A stretch of DNA of 64,000 bases from Flavonifractor sp. AGMB03687 (GTDB taxonomy: Bacteria > Bacillota > Clostridia > Oscillospirales > Oscillospiraceae): positions 434,001-498,000 of the forward strand of contig NZ_JADKZI010000002.1 of the NCBI RefSeq assembly GCF_017811815.1, in the 5' to 3' direction. The notes under the pieces were generated by a model that ran no database searches, was not told the DNA's origin, and saw only the letters and a program-made list of their open reading frames with translations. Shown here piece by piece: positions 17,334 to 25,034 of this stretch. Numbering within the stretch: the stretch's first letter is position 1; every line of letters starts with the position of its first letter. A program made the translations under genes and the position numbers.

Positions 17334-17348
17334 CTGTATGCTATACAG
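17334..17348. promoter_or_regulatory. LexA-like palindrome at the ruvC transcription start
   Basis: CTGTATGCTATACAG, with arms CTGTAT and ATACAG around 3 nt, lies where +1 of the ruvC promoter should be. It resembles the proteobacterial LexA box (CTGT, 8 nt, ACAG) but with 7 nt; it is not the Gram-positive box (GAAC, 4 nt, GTTC). Confidence 0.45.
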
Positions 17349-17353
17349 AGAAT

Positions 17354-17382
17354 ATTGTATCACGGCGGCGGATGGGGCGCAA
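17354..17382 (-). promoter_or_regulatory. SigA-type promoter of the ruvC operon
   Basis: TTGCGC, 17 nt, TACAAT on the minus strand, about 37 nt upstream of the ruvC ATG. Confidence 0.65.
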
Positions 17383-17418
17383 GGAGGAAATGGGCGTCCG
17401 GTGGCCCCGTTCGGACGC

Positions 17419-17449
17419 AAAAAACCGGCCGCGGAGTTCCGCGGCCGGT
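17419..17449 (-). terminator. Terminator after xerD
   Basis: 11-bp stem ACCGGCCGCGG/CCGCGGCCGGT, loop AGTT, followed on the minus strand by a run of six T. Confidence 0.85.
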
Positions 17450-17454
17450 GTGAT

Positions 17455-18333
17455 TTACGCTCTGGGATGGGCCTTGTTGTACACGTCCTTCAGCTTCTGG
17501 CTCACCAGCTGGGTGTAGATCTGGGTAGAGGAGATATCGGCGTGGCCCAGCATCTCCTGAATGGAGTGGAGGTCGGCGCCGTTTTCCAGCAGATGGGCGG
17601 CGAAGGAATGACGGAGGGTATGGGGGGTAATGACCTTCTGGATACCCGCCTTCTCCTGGTAGTGCTTGATGATCTTCCAAAAGCCCTGGCGGCTCATCCG
17701 CTCCCCGCTCATGTTGACGAAGAGAGCCTTCTCGTCGGGGTGCTCCACCATCCGGGGCCGTACCCGGTCCACATAGTGCTGCAAAGCCCGGATGGCGGTC
17801 TGATACAAGGGGATGATGCGCTCCTTCCCCCGGCTGGCGCACCGCACGAAACCGGCGGACAGGTTCAGATTGTCCAGATTCAGCCCGATGAGCTCGGAAA
17901 CCCGGATGCCGGTGGCGTAGAGCAGCTCCAGCATGGCCTTGTCCCGGCAGCCCTTGGCGTCGGAGGGGTCGGGCTGCTCCAGAAAGAGCTCCACCTCCCG
18001 GGAGGTGAGGATGTGGGGCAGCTTGCGCTCCACCTTGGTCTGGGTCAGTCCCCGGGCGGGGTTCTCCTCCACCTGCCCGATCTCCATCAGCCAGGAATAG
18101 AAGGACTTAAGGGAGGCCTGGCTCCGGGTCACCGTGGCCGCCGACTTGCCCCGGGCGGTCATGCTCCGGGAGTAGGCCTCCACATCGGCATGGGAGGCCT
18201 GGATGGGAGAGAGTCCCTCCTCCTCCAGCCAGCTCAGATACTGGCGCACATCACGCAGATAGGAACTCAGCGTGTTGGGCGACGCCTTTTTTTCTTCTGT
18301 CAGATACCGTTCGTAGCCGTTCAGATACTCCAT
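17455..18333 (-). CDS. xerD: Site-specific tyrosine recombinase XerD
   Basis: 292 residues. The N-terminal SAM-like core-binding domain (1-95) is followed by the catalytic domain with Arg in ATGIRVSELIGL, the HxxR box HTLRHSFAAHL, and LGHADISSTQIYTQL with the Tyr nucleophile. Length and motifs fit the chromosomal XerC/D type that resolves dimers at dif, rather than an integrase; the SpoIIM-xerD neighbourhood is also typical of chromosomes. No dif-like site was recognised in the window. It starts 25 nt downstream of the SpoIIM gene. Confidence 0.92.
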   Translation of the reverse strand: MEYLNGYERYLTEEKKASPNTLSSYLRDVRQYLSWLEEEGLSPIQASHADVEAYSRSMTARGKSAATVTRSQASLKSFYSWLMEIGQVEENPARGLTQTKVERKLPHILTSREVELFLEQPDPSDAKGCRDKAMLELLYATGIRVSELIGLNLDNLNLSAGFVRCASRGKERIIPLYQTAIRALQHYVDRVRPRMVEHPDEKALFVNMSGERMSRQGFWKIIKHYQEKAGIQKVITPHTLRHSFAAHLLENGADLHSIQEMLGHADISSTQIYTQLVSQKLKDVYNKAHPRA

Positions 18334-18358
18334 CCGTCCAACACCTTCTCGCTTCTCT

Positions 18359-18991
18359 CTATCGGTTCAAAAGCACGCCTGCCGCCCCTGAGAGGATGGC
18401 GGGCACCGCGGTCCGCTCCAGCAGGATACACACACACAAAACACCGCCGCACATGGCGCAGCGGATCAGACAGTCCCGGCCCCAGAGCACCCGGCCCTTG
18501 CCGTCCCCCCTCACCCGTGCCGCCAGAGCCCGGGCGGACAGAAAGCTCTGTACCCCAAGCACGAACAGAACGGGCAGGGACAGGGCCCCGCCGATGCCGA
18601 ACACCAGACAGGCCAGCAGCCAGCCGGTGCCGCCAAAAGCCCGCACAAAGGAGGCAATGGAAAAGGCCAGCAAAAAGCCCCGCACGGCAAAGAGCACCGG
18701 CAGCCCCAGCACACCCAGGGCGGTAAAGCCCAGCAGCAGCGCCGCCAGCGGCCAGCGCAGGGTGTCCCAGATCTGGCCCCAAAGGGCGGGAATATCCACG
18801 GCGCCCCCCTGGGCAGCCGCCAAAAAGGCCTCCAGATAGGCGTGGAGGCTGGTCTCACCGGCGCCGCCCACCTGGGCGGCCAGCAGACAGCCCACCAGGC
18901 CTCCGGCCACAAAGCAGGCCGACAGGATGATCAGCGCCGGAACGATGCCGTCCGCCGGCACGTTCCAGGCCGCTACAATGGTCCTGCGCAC
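18359..18991 (-). CDS. Stage II sporulation protein M (SpoIIM-like) membrane protein
   Basis: 210 residues from GTG 18991, which follows GGGAGGTGAAG at 8 nt; an ATG at 19021 would include that ribosome site. About five membrane helices are visible. The stretch FAVRGFLLAFSIASFVRAFGGTGWLLACLVF resembles the SpoIIM core (kGf, a hydrophobic run, then fG-kG). SpoIIM works with SpoIID and SpoIIP in peptidoglycan thinning during engulfment; SpoIID-like protein is also encoded in this window. The match is by pattern, so a different DUF95-fold protein cannot be ruled out. Gly/Ala-rich, as usual for this host. Confidence 0.6.
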   Translation of the reverse strand: MRRTIVAAWNVPADGIVPALIILSACFVAGGLVGCLLAAQVGGAGETSLHAYLEAFLAAAQGGAVDIPALWGQIWDTLRWPLAALLLGFTALGVLGLPVLFAVRGFLLAFSIASFVRAFGGTGWLLACLVFGIGGALSLPVLFVLGVQSFLSARALAARVRGDGKGRVLWGRDCLIRCAMCGGVLCVCILLERTAVPAILSGAAGVLLNR

Positions 18992-19062
18992 ACACTTCAC
19001 CTCCCAGAAAAGCCTATGCACAAGACCACATTTTCAGACCCGCTTGTTCACTTCTGATTATA

Positions 19063-19091
19063 ACTATAACTTAACAACGAGCATTGTGCAA
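19063..19091 (-). promoter_or_regulatory. SigA-type promoter upstream of the SpoIIM gene
   Basis: TTGCAC, 17 nt, TATAGT on the minus strand; a second -10-like TATAAT overlaps a few bases downstream. It would give a leader of about 65 nt. Confidence 0.5.
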
Positions 19092-19345
19092 GACGCAGCA
19101 AGGAAAAAAGTTATTTTTGGTGATTATGCCATATTATTATGTTAACAGTTTTATGTAAATTAACGAAACAGAGCCACCCAACCACCCCTGGTCCAGTGGC
19201 CTTTTGGGGCCGTAACAGCAGATTGACGCCGCCGTTTTCTGTAAAGCAAGACTCCTTTTCAGGAGCGGTAAACAGCGAAAGCCCTCTTCTCATTCCGCCG
19301 GGCCCACAGAGATCCGCCCTCTCCCCTCTCCGGCTGGTGATCACG
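19092..19345. other. Gene-free stretch between scfB and the SpoIIM gene
   Basis: About 250 bases, AT-rich near 19,090-19,160, then mixed. Open frames of 84-87 codons exist on both strands but lack ribosome sites and recognisable protein pattern. I see no structured RNA here. Confidence 0.5.
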
Positions 19346-19393
19346 AAAAAAGCCCTGTCTCCCAAGGGTTTGCGCCTTGAGAGACAGGGCTTT
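19346..19393 (-). terminator. Terminator after scfB
   Basis: Stem AGCCCTGTCTC/GAGACAGGGCT extended inside by CAAGG/CCTTG, with six A on the left that read as T on the minus strand. Confidence 0.85.
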
Positions 19394-19444
19394 GGTTGTT
19401 GATTACATTGATTACAAATCGTATAATTACGTTTTGTAATCGGC

Positions 19445-20824
19445 TTAGTCGGCCATACCGGCGTCGATGGCCTTGAGGGCGATGGCGCACTCCAGACGCT
19501 TGCGCTCCAGCTCGCAGCCCACCTTGTGGGGGTGCTTTATGTCGCCGCCGACAAGCAGATTGGAGGCGGAGCAGCCGCCGGAGCAGTAGAACCGGGCCCA
19601 GCAGTGGGAGCATTCCTCACGGGTGTACACGTTGAGACCGGCAAACTTGCTGGACAGGCTGCTGTCGAAGGAACCGTCCTTCACGCTGCCCAGCTTGTAC
19701 TCCTCGTTGCCCACGAACTGGTGGCAGGGGTAGATGTCGCCGTCGGGGGTGATGGCCACGTACTCGCAGCCGGCGCCGCAGCCACGCAGCCGCTTGATAA
19801 CGCAGGGGCCCTGGGCCAGATCCACGTTGAAGTGGAAGAAGTTGGTCTCCCGGTGGTCCTTCAGGTACTCGGCCAGCTTCTCGTACTCGGCCTTCAGCTC
19901 AGGCAGATCGGACTCCTGGATGGCGTAGGGATCGGTCTCCTTCCCCACCACGGGCTCCACGGACACGTTCTTGCCGATGGCGGCCAGAGCCTTCACGTCC
20001 TCAGCAAAGTCTTTGTGGTAGCGGGTGAAGGTACCACGCAGGTAGTAGTCCTTGGTACCGCGGCCGGCGATGAGCTTTTTGAACTTGGGCACGATGACAT
20101 CATAGGAGCCCTTGCCGTTGATGGTGGGCCGCAGATCGTCGTTGACCTCCTTGCGGCCGTCCATGGACAGCACCGCGTTGGACATCTCACGGTTGATGTA
20201 CTCGATGTTCTCGTCGTCCAGCAGCACGCCGTTGGTGGTCATGGTGAAGCGGAAGTACTTGTCATGCTCCTTCTCGATGGACCGGGCGTACTCCACGGTG
20301 GCCTTGACGGTGTCCATGGCCATCAGGGGCTCGCCGCCGAAGAAGTCCACCTCGATGTTGCGGCGGTTGCCGGACTTGGCTACCACGAAATCGATGGCTT
20401 TCTTGGCGGTCTCGATGTCCATGGTCATGCGCTTTCCGGTGCCGAAGTCACCGGTGGAGGCGAAGCAGTACTTGCACCGCAGGTTGCAGTCGTGGGACAC
20501 GTGGAGGCACAGGGCCTTCACCAGGGCCTGCTGCTGCATGGAGGCGGCCTTGTCCCGGTCGATGTAGTCGTCGGCCTCAAAGAGCAGGCCCTCCTGCTTC
20601 AGGCCCTGCAGCTCCCCCCAGGCCTCGGCCAGGGCGGCGGGGTCATACTGGGGCAGCGCGGCAGCCAGCTCGGCCGGCAGCTCTCCCCCAAGGCTCTCCC
20701 CGTTTTCCTCCCGCTCAGCCAGGGCGGAGAGCAGGTCATAGGTCAGCTCGTCCAGCACATGGACGGCGCCGCTGTTGACGTCCACGGCGATGCGCACGCC
20801 GAGACACTGAAAGGTATGTACCAT
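19445..20824 (-). CDS. scfB: Thioether cross-link-forming SCIFF peptide maturase (radical SAM)
   Basis: 459 residues. The radical SAM cluster CNLRCKYC uses Cys 113, 117 and 120. The N-terminal 90 residues form a peptide-recognition (RRE-like) domain (ECLGVRIAVDVNSGAVH-type strand), and the C-terminal SPASM domain carries many Cys (CGAGCEY, CHQF, CSHCWARFYCSGGC, CELER) for auxiliary clusters. The enzyme builds Cys-to-Thr thioether bonds in the SCIFF precursor. It lies 70 nt downstream of scfA, from which it is separated by a hairpin. This pair is nearly universal in Clostridia. Confidence 0.96.
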   Translation of the reverse strand: MVHTFQCLGVRIAVDVNSGAVHVLDELTYDLLSALAEREENGESLGGELPAELAAALPQYDPAALAEAWGELQGLKQEGLLFEADDYIDRDKAASMQQQALVKALCLHVSHDCNLRCKYCFASTGDFGTGKRMTMDIETAKKAIDFVVAKSGNRRNIEVDFFGGEPLMAMDTVKATVEYARSIEKEHDKYFRFTMTTNGVLLDDENIEYINREMSNAVLSMDGRKEVNDDLRPTINGKGSYDVIVPKFKKLIAGRGTKDYYLRGTFTRYHKDFAEDVKALAAIGKNVSVEPVVGKETDPYAIQESDLPELKAEYEKLAEYLKDHRETNFFHFNVDLAQGPCVIKRLRGCGAGCEYVAITPDGDIYPCHQFVGNEEYKLGSVKDGSFDSSLSSKFAGLNVYTREECSHCWARFYCSGGCSASNLLVGGDIKHPHKVGCELERKRLECAIALKAIDAGMAD

Positions 20825-20854
20825 AATGTTTTGTTCCTTCCTCAGAGCATAGCA

Positions 20855-20880
20855 AAGGGTGGGCTTATTCGCCCACCCTT
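20855..20880 (-). terminator. Hairpin between scfA and scfB
   Basis: Perfect 10-bp stem AAGGGTGGGC/GCCCACCCTT with a 6-nt loop, but only TTT after it on the minus strand. Probably a partial terminator or RNA-stability hairpin that lets the short peptide mRNA exceed the maturase mRNA. Confidence 0.6.
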
Positions 20881-20893
20881 GCCCTTTTGTGTG

Positions 20894-21034
20894 TTACCGG
20901 TTCTCGCACTTCTGGTTGGCCACGGTGCAAGAGGTCTTACAGGCGGACTGGCAGGAGGTCTGGCACTCGCCGCAGCCGCCGTGGGCGGCGCTCTTCTTCA
21001 GAGTAGCGCCGTTGAGCGTCTTGATATGCTTCAT
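20894..21034 (-). CDS. scfA: SCIFF six-cysteine RiPP precursor peptide
   Basis: A 46-residue peptide. The start MKHIKTLNGATLKKSAA is the leader; the core has six Cys in the pattern CGECQTSCQSACKTSC and then KCENR. The spacing and the Thr/Ser residues between Cys match the 'six cysteines in forty-five' family, whose maturase makes thioether links. GGGAGGG lies upstream of the ATG. It is the first gene of the scfA-scfB unit, behind a good SigA promoter. The natural role of the mature peptide is unknown. Confidence 0.95.
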   Translation of the reverse strand: MKHIKTLNGATLKKSAAHGGCGECQTSCQSACKTSCTVANQKCENR

Positions 21035-21067
21035 TCTGATTTCCCTCCCAAATAGAGATTTCAAGTC

Positions 21068-21096
21068 ATTATACCATAGGGTCTTTCGAATTTCAA
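21068..21096 (-). promoter_or_regulatory. SigA promoter of scfA
   Basis: TTGAAA, 17 nt, TATAAT on the minus strand; the -35 overlaps the stop codon of the TIGR04086 gene. Confidence 0.8.
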
Positions 21097-21518
21097 CGCT
21101 TTCTGCGTTTTTTCCGCTTGCTCCCGCCGGAACCGCTTCCCACCAGGCCCGCCGCGGCCCCGCCGCACAGGGCTCCGCACAGCAGGCCGATGCCGCCCGC
21201 CTCCAGGGATACGTCCCGGAAGCACAGGGCGCCCAGGGTGAGCACCAGCAAAAACAGCACCGCTCCGGTAAGCAGACCGGCGGCCAGTCCCCCGCCGCAG
21301 CGGTTCACCGTTAGCAGGCCCCCGCAGAAGCCCCCCAGCACGCAGCCCACAATGGTGATCTGGTAGGTCAGCTCCATGCCCAGCACGCCGCCGGAGATGG
21401 CCAGCGACATACCCAGCAGGAACAGCAGGCACACCCCCAGGGCCAGCAGGCCCCCCAACAGGATCCCCAGGGCGCAGCACAGCAGCTTCGCCCCCTGGTC
21501 TTCCTCCTTTTTTCGCAT
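21093..21518 (-). CDS. TIGR04086 family membrane protein
   Basis: 141 residues from ATG 21518, which has GGGAGGG 8 nt upstream. Four hydrophobic helices rich in Gly, Leu and Cys fill most of the protein (GILLGGLLALGVCLLFLLGM, VGCVLGGFCGGLL, GAVLFLLVLTLGAL, GIGLLCGALCGGAAAGLVG), and the tail is very basic (SKRKKRRKR). TIGR04086 proteins are commonly found beside SCIFF genes in Clostridia, as here, but no role is shown. The gene is preceded by a strong terminator that ends yajC transcription, so its own promoter should be in that short gap; none was clear. Confidence 0.8.
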   Translation of the reverse strand: MRKKEEDQGAKLLCCALGILLGGLLALGVCLLFLLGMSLAISGGVLGMELTYQITIVGCVLGGFCGGLLTVNRCGGGLAAGLLTGAVLFLLVLTLGALCFRDVSLEAGGIGLLCGALCGGAAAGLVGSGSGGSKRKKRRKR

Positions 21519-21523
21519 AAAAA

Positions 21524-21583
21524 ACACCCTCCCTTGCCACAGGTTCCTGATGAAACCTATGCCGGGAGGGCGTTTCTTATTAC
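21524..21583 (-). terminator. Terminator after yajC
   Basis: Long interrupted stem (CGCCCTCCCGGCATAGGTT against AACCTGTGGCAAGGGAGGG) followed by G and six T on the minus strand. It covers the ribosome site of the next gene, so it may also tune that gene. Confidence 0.8.
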
Positions 21584-21942
21584 TTCTTGTCCTTGGCGTC
21601 CTTGGTCTCGCCGGTGCCGTCCTCAGTGGTCTGGGTGCCGCGGGTAGACACAGCCCACTTGGTGAACTCCATGCGCACGCGATCAGAGCTGGTCTCGATC
21701 ACGATGGTGTTCTCCTTCACGGCGCAGATGGTGCCCACGATGCCGCCGATGGTGGTGATCTGATCACCCACGGCCAGCTCGGAACGCATCTTGGCAGCTT
21801 CCTTCTTCTTCTTGTTCTCGGGCCGAATCAGCAGGAAGTAAAACACCGCGATGAGGAGCACCAGAGGAATAATCATGCTCAACATACTACTCGTTCCGCT
21901 TGTGGTGCTGGACAACATCGCATTGGTGATCTGTGCTGTCAA
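21580..21942 (-). CDS. yajC: Preprotein translocase subunit YajC
   Basis: 120 residues: one membrane helix (IIPLVLLIAVFYFLLIRPENKKKKE, residues 24-48) followed by the small beta-rich YajC domain (VGDQITTIGGIVGTICAVKENTIVIET). YajC associates with SecDF. The start is a TTG preceded by GGAGGGG. It lies downstream of tgt, the usual clostridial order, but also has its own strong promoter. Confidence 0.95.
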   Translation of the reverse strand: MTAQITNAMLSSTTSGTSSMLSMIIPLVLLIAVFYFLLIRPENKKKKEAAKMRSELAVGDQITTIGGIVGTICAVKENTIVIETSSDRVRMEFTKWAVSTRGTQTTEDGTGETKDAKDKK

Positions 21943-21992
21943 TACAATCCCCTCCGAATTAAACGTTTGACGCTATGCGTCATCAATGGGAC

Positions 21993-22021
21993 ATTATAAA
22001 ACGATTTGCAGGTTTTGACAA
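21993..22021 (-). promoter_or_regulatory. SigA promoter of yajC
   Basis: TTGTCA, 17 nt, TATAAT on the minus strand. A small GACGC/GCGTC hairpin (21970-21982) lies in the leader. Confidence 0.75.
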
Positions 22022-22050
22022 GTGTTTTTCGCTATGTTTCACAATTTGTT

Positions 22051-23181
22051 TTAGATCCGCCCGGCCAACTTCTCCGAATATTCCGCCCGGAAGGCGGCGA
22101 ACTGACCGGCGTCCAGGGCGTCCCGGATGCGCTGGGCCAGCTTGTTATAGAAATAGAGGTTGTGCATCACCGCCAGACGCATGGCCAGCATCTCGTCGGC
22201 CACGAAGAGGTGGCGCAGGTAGGCCCGGGAGAAGTTGCGGCACACCGGGCAGTCGCAGTCGGGGTCAATGGGCCGCTCATCGGTCTTGTACTTCTCGTTG
22301 CGGATGTTCATGGCACCCGACCAGGTAAAGAGCTTGGCGTGGCGGGCGTTGCGGGCGGGCATAACGCAGTCGAAGAAGTCCACGCCCCGGGCCACGCCCT
22401 CGATGATGTTGGAGGGGGTGCCCACACCCATGAGATACCGGGGCTTGTCCGCCGGCATGTGGGGCTCCACCGCGTCGATGATGTCGTACATCACCTGGGT
22501 GGGCTCCCCCACCGCTAGACCGCCGATGGCGTAACCCTCGCAGTCGATCTTGGCGGTCTCCTTCATGTGCCACACCCGCAGGTCGGGGAAGGTGGCGCCC
22601 TGGTTGATGCCGAAGAGCATCTGATGGGGATTCACCGTGTCGGGCAGAGCATTGAGCCGGTCGTGCTCCACCTTGCACCGCTGGAGCCAGCGCAGGGTGC
22701 GCTCGCAGGAATTTTTGGCGTATTCATAGGTGGCCGGGTTCTCCACGCACTCGTCAAAGGCCATGGCAATGTCGCTGCCCAGGTTGGACTGGATCTGCAT
22801 GGACTCCTCAGGCCCCATGAAGATGCGGCGGCCGTCGATGTGGGAGGCAAAGGTGACCCCCTCCTCCTTGATCTTCCGCAGGCCGGACAGGGAGAACACC
22901 TGGAATCCGCCCGAGTCGGTGAGGATGGGCCCGTCCCACCGCATGAACTTGTGGAGGCCACCCATCTGGCGCACCACCTGGTCGCCGGGCCGGAGGTGGA
23001 GGTGGTAGGTGTTGGACAGCTCCACCTGGCAGCCGATGTCCTTCAGGTCAAAGGCGGACAGAGCGCCCTTGATGGCGCCCTGGGTGCCTACATTCATAAA
23101 AACCGGCGTCTGCACGGTGCCGTGGGCGCAGGTAAAGACGCCGCGGCGGGCCTTGCCCTCGGTCTTGATCACTTCAAACAC
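22051..23181 (-). CDS. tgt: tRNA-guanine transglycosylase (queuine tRNA-ribosyltransferase)
   Basis: 376 residues from a GTG. The substrate pocket ILTDSGGFQVFSL, the base-recognition loop GGLAVGEP, the nucleophile region GVDFFDCVMPARNARH and the zinc site CDCPVC with a downstream His (YLRHLF) are present. It swaps guanine 34 for a queuosine precursor in tRNAs with GUN anticodons. QueA, the next enzyme of the pathway, is encoded about 6 kb away at 28538-29563. Its neighbour downstream is yajC. Confidence 0.97.
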   Translation of the reverse strand: MFEVIKTEGKARRGVFTCAHGTVQTPVFMNVGTQGAIKGALSAFDLKDIGCQVELSNTYHLHLRPGDQVVRQMGGLHKFMRWDGPILTDSGGFQVFSLSGLRKIKEEGVTFASHIDGRRIFMGPEESMQIQSNLGSDIAMAFDECVENPATYEYAKNSCERTLRWLQRCKVEHDRLNALPDTVNPHQMLFGINQGATFPDLRVWHMKETAKIDCEGYAIGGLAVGEPTQVMYDIIDAVEPHMPADKPRYLMGVGTPSNIIEGVARGVDFFDCVMPARNARHAKLFTWSGAMNIRNEKYKTDERPIDPDCDCPVCRNFSRAYLRHLFVADEMLAMRLAVMHNLYFYNKLAQRIRDALDAGQFAAFRAEYSEKLAGRI

Positions 23182-23259
23182 AGTAAAACCCCTTTATTTT
23201 GCAAGTGTTATTTATCATACCAGAAACCAGGGAAAATGACAACGCCCCAAAACCAGAAA

Positions 23260-23281
23260 GAGCGGCGCTATGCGCCGCTCT
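23260..23281 (-). terminator. Hairpin over the stop codon of the CcdA-TlpA gene
   Basis: GAGCGGCGC/GCGCCGCTC with a 3-nt loop. The TAG stop codon at 23270-23268 reaches into the loop, and only a broken T tract follows on the minus strand. Confidence 0.6.
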
Positions 23282-24587
23282 CCCCTGTTTCTTGTACGCT
23301 GTCCATGGTCTGCTGCACCACCGACTCCATGATGGACGCCGACATGGCGCCGGGCACATAGCCGTACACGTTGCCATTGGCGTCGATCATAAAGGTGGTG
23401 GGAAAGGCGGAAATGCCGTAGTAGGCAAAGACCTGCCCTGTGGTGTCCATGAGCACCGGGAAGGTGTAACCGCGCTCATCCAGGAACTGCTCCACCTCTT
23501 CCTGAGTGCCTTCCCGGTTTGTGGGATAGGCGTCGGTCTTGGGATTGGCGATCCCCAGCACCACCAGGTCCCCGCTGTTCTCCCCGTACTTCTCATAGAG
23601 GGCCTGGATGTCGGGCATCTCGCTCTGGCAGGGACCGCACCAGGTGGCCCAGAAGTTGAGGAACACCGTCTTGCCCTTGTAGTCGGACAGGGTGTGAGTG
23701 TTGCCGTACTGATCGGTGAGGGTGAAGTCGGGAGCCGGGATCACCGGTCTGGAGGTGGGCTGAGCCGAGGGCTCCGGCGCAGGGGTCTCCGTGACCTCCG
23801 GTGTGGGAGTGACGCTCTCGCTCTGCTTGGGCGGGGCGGCCAGGGCGCTCCCACCGCCTACCCCGGACAGGTAGCCGGTGATGCCGTTCATGAAGCCGGT
23901 GAGGGTCATAATGCCCATGAGAACCATCAGAGCCGCCCCCACCTTGCCGGTGTACTTGACCACCTTCTGGTGCTTTTTAAAGAAGTTGAGCACTGTTCCG
24001 GTGAAGATACCCACCGCCAGGAAGGGAATAACAAAGCCGGCGGTATAGACGGCGATGAGCAGGAACCCCTTGCCGGCGCTGGCGGCGGAAGAGGCCATCA
24101 GCAGCACGCTGCCCAGGGTGGGCCCCACGCAGGGGGTCCAGGCGAAGCTGAAGGTGAAGCCCAGCACCAGGGCCACCAGTGGGTTCATGGACCACCGCTC
24201 CAGTCGGAAGGGCAGCCGGTGCTCGGTCTCCAGGGCGGCAGCCTTGCCGAAGAAGCCGAACTGGTAGATACCGAACAGGATCATAATAACGCCGCTGATG
24301 CGAGCAAACCAGGTCTGATGGCCGCTGAAGAAGCGGCCGGCAGCGGTGAAGCCCAGACCCAGCAGGAAGAAGGCGAAGCTGACACCGATAACAAAGAACA
24401 GAGTGTTGACCAGCACCTTCCCCCGGGGATAGCGGATGTTGCCCTTCTCGTCCACCGTCCGGGCGCCCCCGGCCAGATAGCCTACGTACAGGGGCACCAG
24501 AGGGAGCACACAGGGGGAAAAGAAGCTGAGCAGGCCCTGGATAAAGACGGTGAGGACCGGCACACTGGTTTCCAGCTGTAAATTCAT
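23268..24587 (-). CDS. CcdA-type thiol transporter fused to a TlpA-like thioredoxin
   Basis: 439 residues. Residues 1-240 are a six-helix CcdA/DsbD-beta domain with the paired membrane Cys in FFSPCVLPLVPLY and FAWTPCVGPTLG. A Pro/Thr/Glu-rich linker (about 255-295) leads to an extracytoplasmic TlpA/ResA-like domain with WATWCGPC and the cis-Pro in SAFPTTFMID. Electrons from cytoplasmic thioredoxin would cross the membrane and reduce disulfides outside. The ATG at 24587 overlaps the Rrf2 gene's stop by 4 nt. Last gene of the trxA-trxB-rrf2 operon, whose products supply the reductant. Confidence 0.93.
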   Translation of the reverse strand: MNLQLETSVPVLTVFIQGLLSFFSPCVLPLVPLYVGYLAGGARTVDEKGNIRYPRGKVLVNTLFFVIGVSFAFFLLGLGFTAAGRFFSGHQTWFARISGVIMILFGIYQFGFFGKAAALETEHRLPFRLERWSMNPLVALVLGFTFSFAWTPCVGPTLGSVLLMASSAASAGKGFLLIAVYTAGFVIPFLAVGIFTGTVLNFFKKHQKVVKYTGKVGAALMVLMGIMTLTGFMNGITGYLSGVGGGSALAAPPKQSESVTPTPEVTETPAPEPSAQPTSRPVIPAPDFTLTDQYGNTHTLSDYKGKTVFLNFWATWCGPCQSEMPDIQALYEKYGENSGDLVVLGIANPKTDAYPTNREGTQEEVEQFLDERGYTFPVLMDTTGQVFAYYGISAFPTTFMIDANGNVYGYVPGAMSASIMESVVQQTMDSVQETGESGA

Positions 24588-25018
24588 AGGGTCTCTCCTT
24601 TTTGGATGGATTCCAGCTGTCCCTCCAGATCGGCCAGGCGGAGCTGGGCCAGACGGGCTCTGCACCGCCCGTCCAGGTCGTCAAAGAGGGCGTCCATCAC
24701 CCCGGCCATGCCGGAGGCCACCATGCAGCCGCAGTCCACCCCGCCGCCGCTGTGCCAGGCGGGCTCCACGAAGCGGACCTCCAGCGCGTCGGCCACCACG
24801 TCCAGGGTGAGCCGGGCCGGGTCGGCGGTGATCTGATAGCCCCCGTCGGTGCCGGTGCGGGTGGTCACCAGCCCCGCCTTCTTCAGCTTGGCCATCACCT
24901 TGCGCACCCGGGCCGGGTTGGTGCAGATGTTGGCCGCCAGCTCCTCGCTGGAGAGCATACACCCCCGCTTATCCAGATAGATCAGGGCGTGGACCGCCAC
25001 ACAGAACAGGCCGTTCAT
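24584..25018 (-). CDS. Rrf2 family transcriptional regulator
   Basis: 144 residues. The N-terminal winged helix (SSEELAANICTNPARVRKVMAKLKKAGLVTTRTGTDGGYQI) is that of Rrf2 proteins. The sensing region has a VDCGCM pair plus an N-terminal Cys 20 and Cys 32, fewer than the three-Cys cluster set of IscR or NsrR, so a disulfide or thiol switch is as likely as an Fe-S cluster. It sits inside the thioredoxin operon, and the operator 26370-26388 on that operon's promoter is the obvious target. Confidence 0.9.
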   Translation of the reverse strand: MNGLFCVAVHALIYLDKRGCMLSSEELAANICTNPARVRKVMAKLKKAGLVTTRTGTDGGYQITADPARLTLDVVADALEVRFVEPAWHSGGGVDCGCMVASGMAGVMDALFDDLDGRCRARLAQLRLADLEGQLESIQKGETL

Positions 25019-25034
25019 GGAATGGGATTCTCCT

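Noticed and set aside
19111-19402. Open frames of 84 and 87 codons upstream of scfB
   Set aside because: No ribosome site, no conserved pattern, and they cover the scfB terminator.
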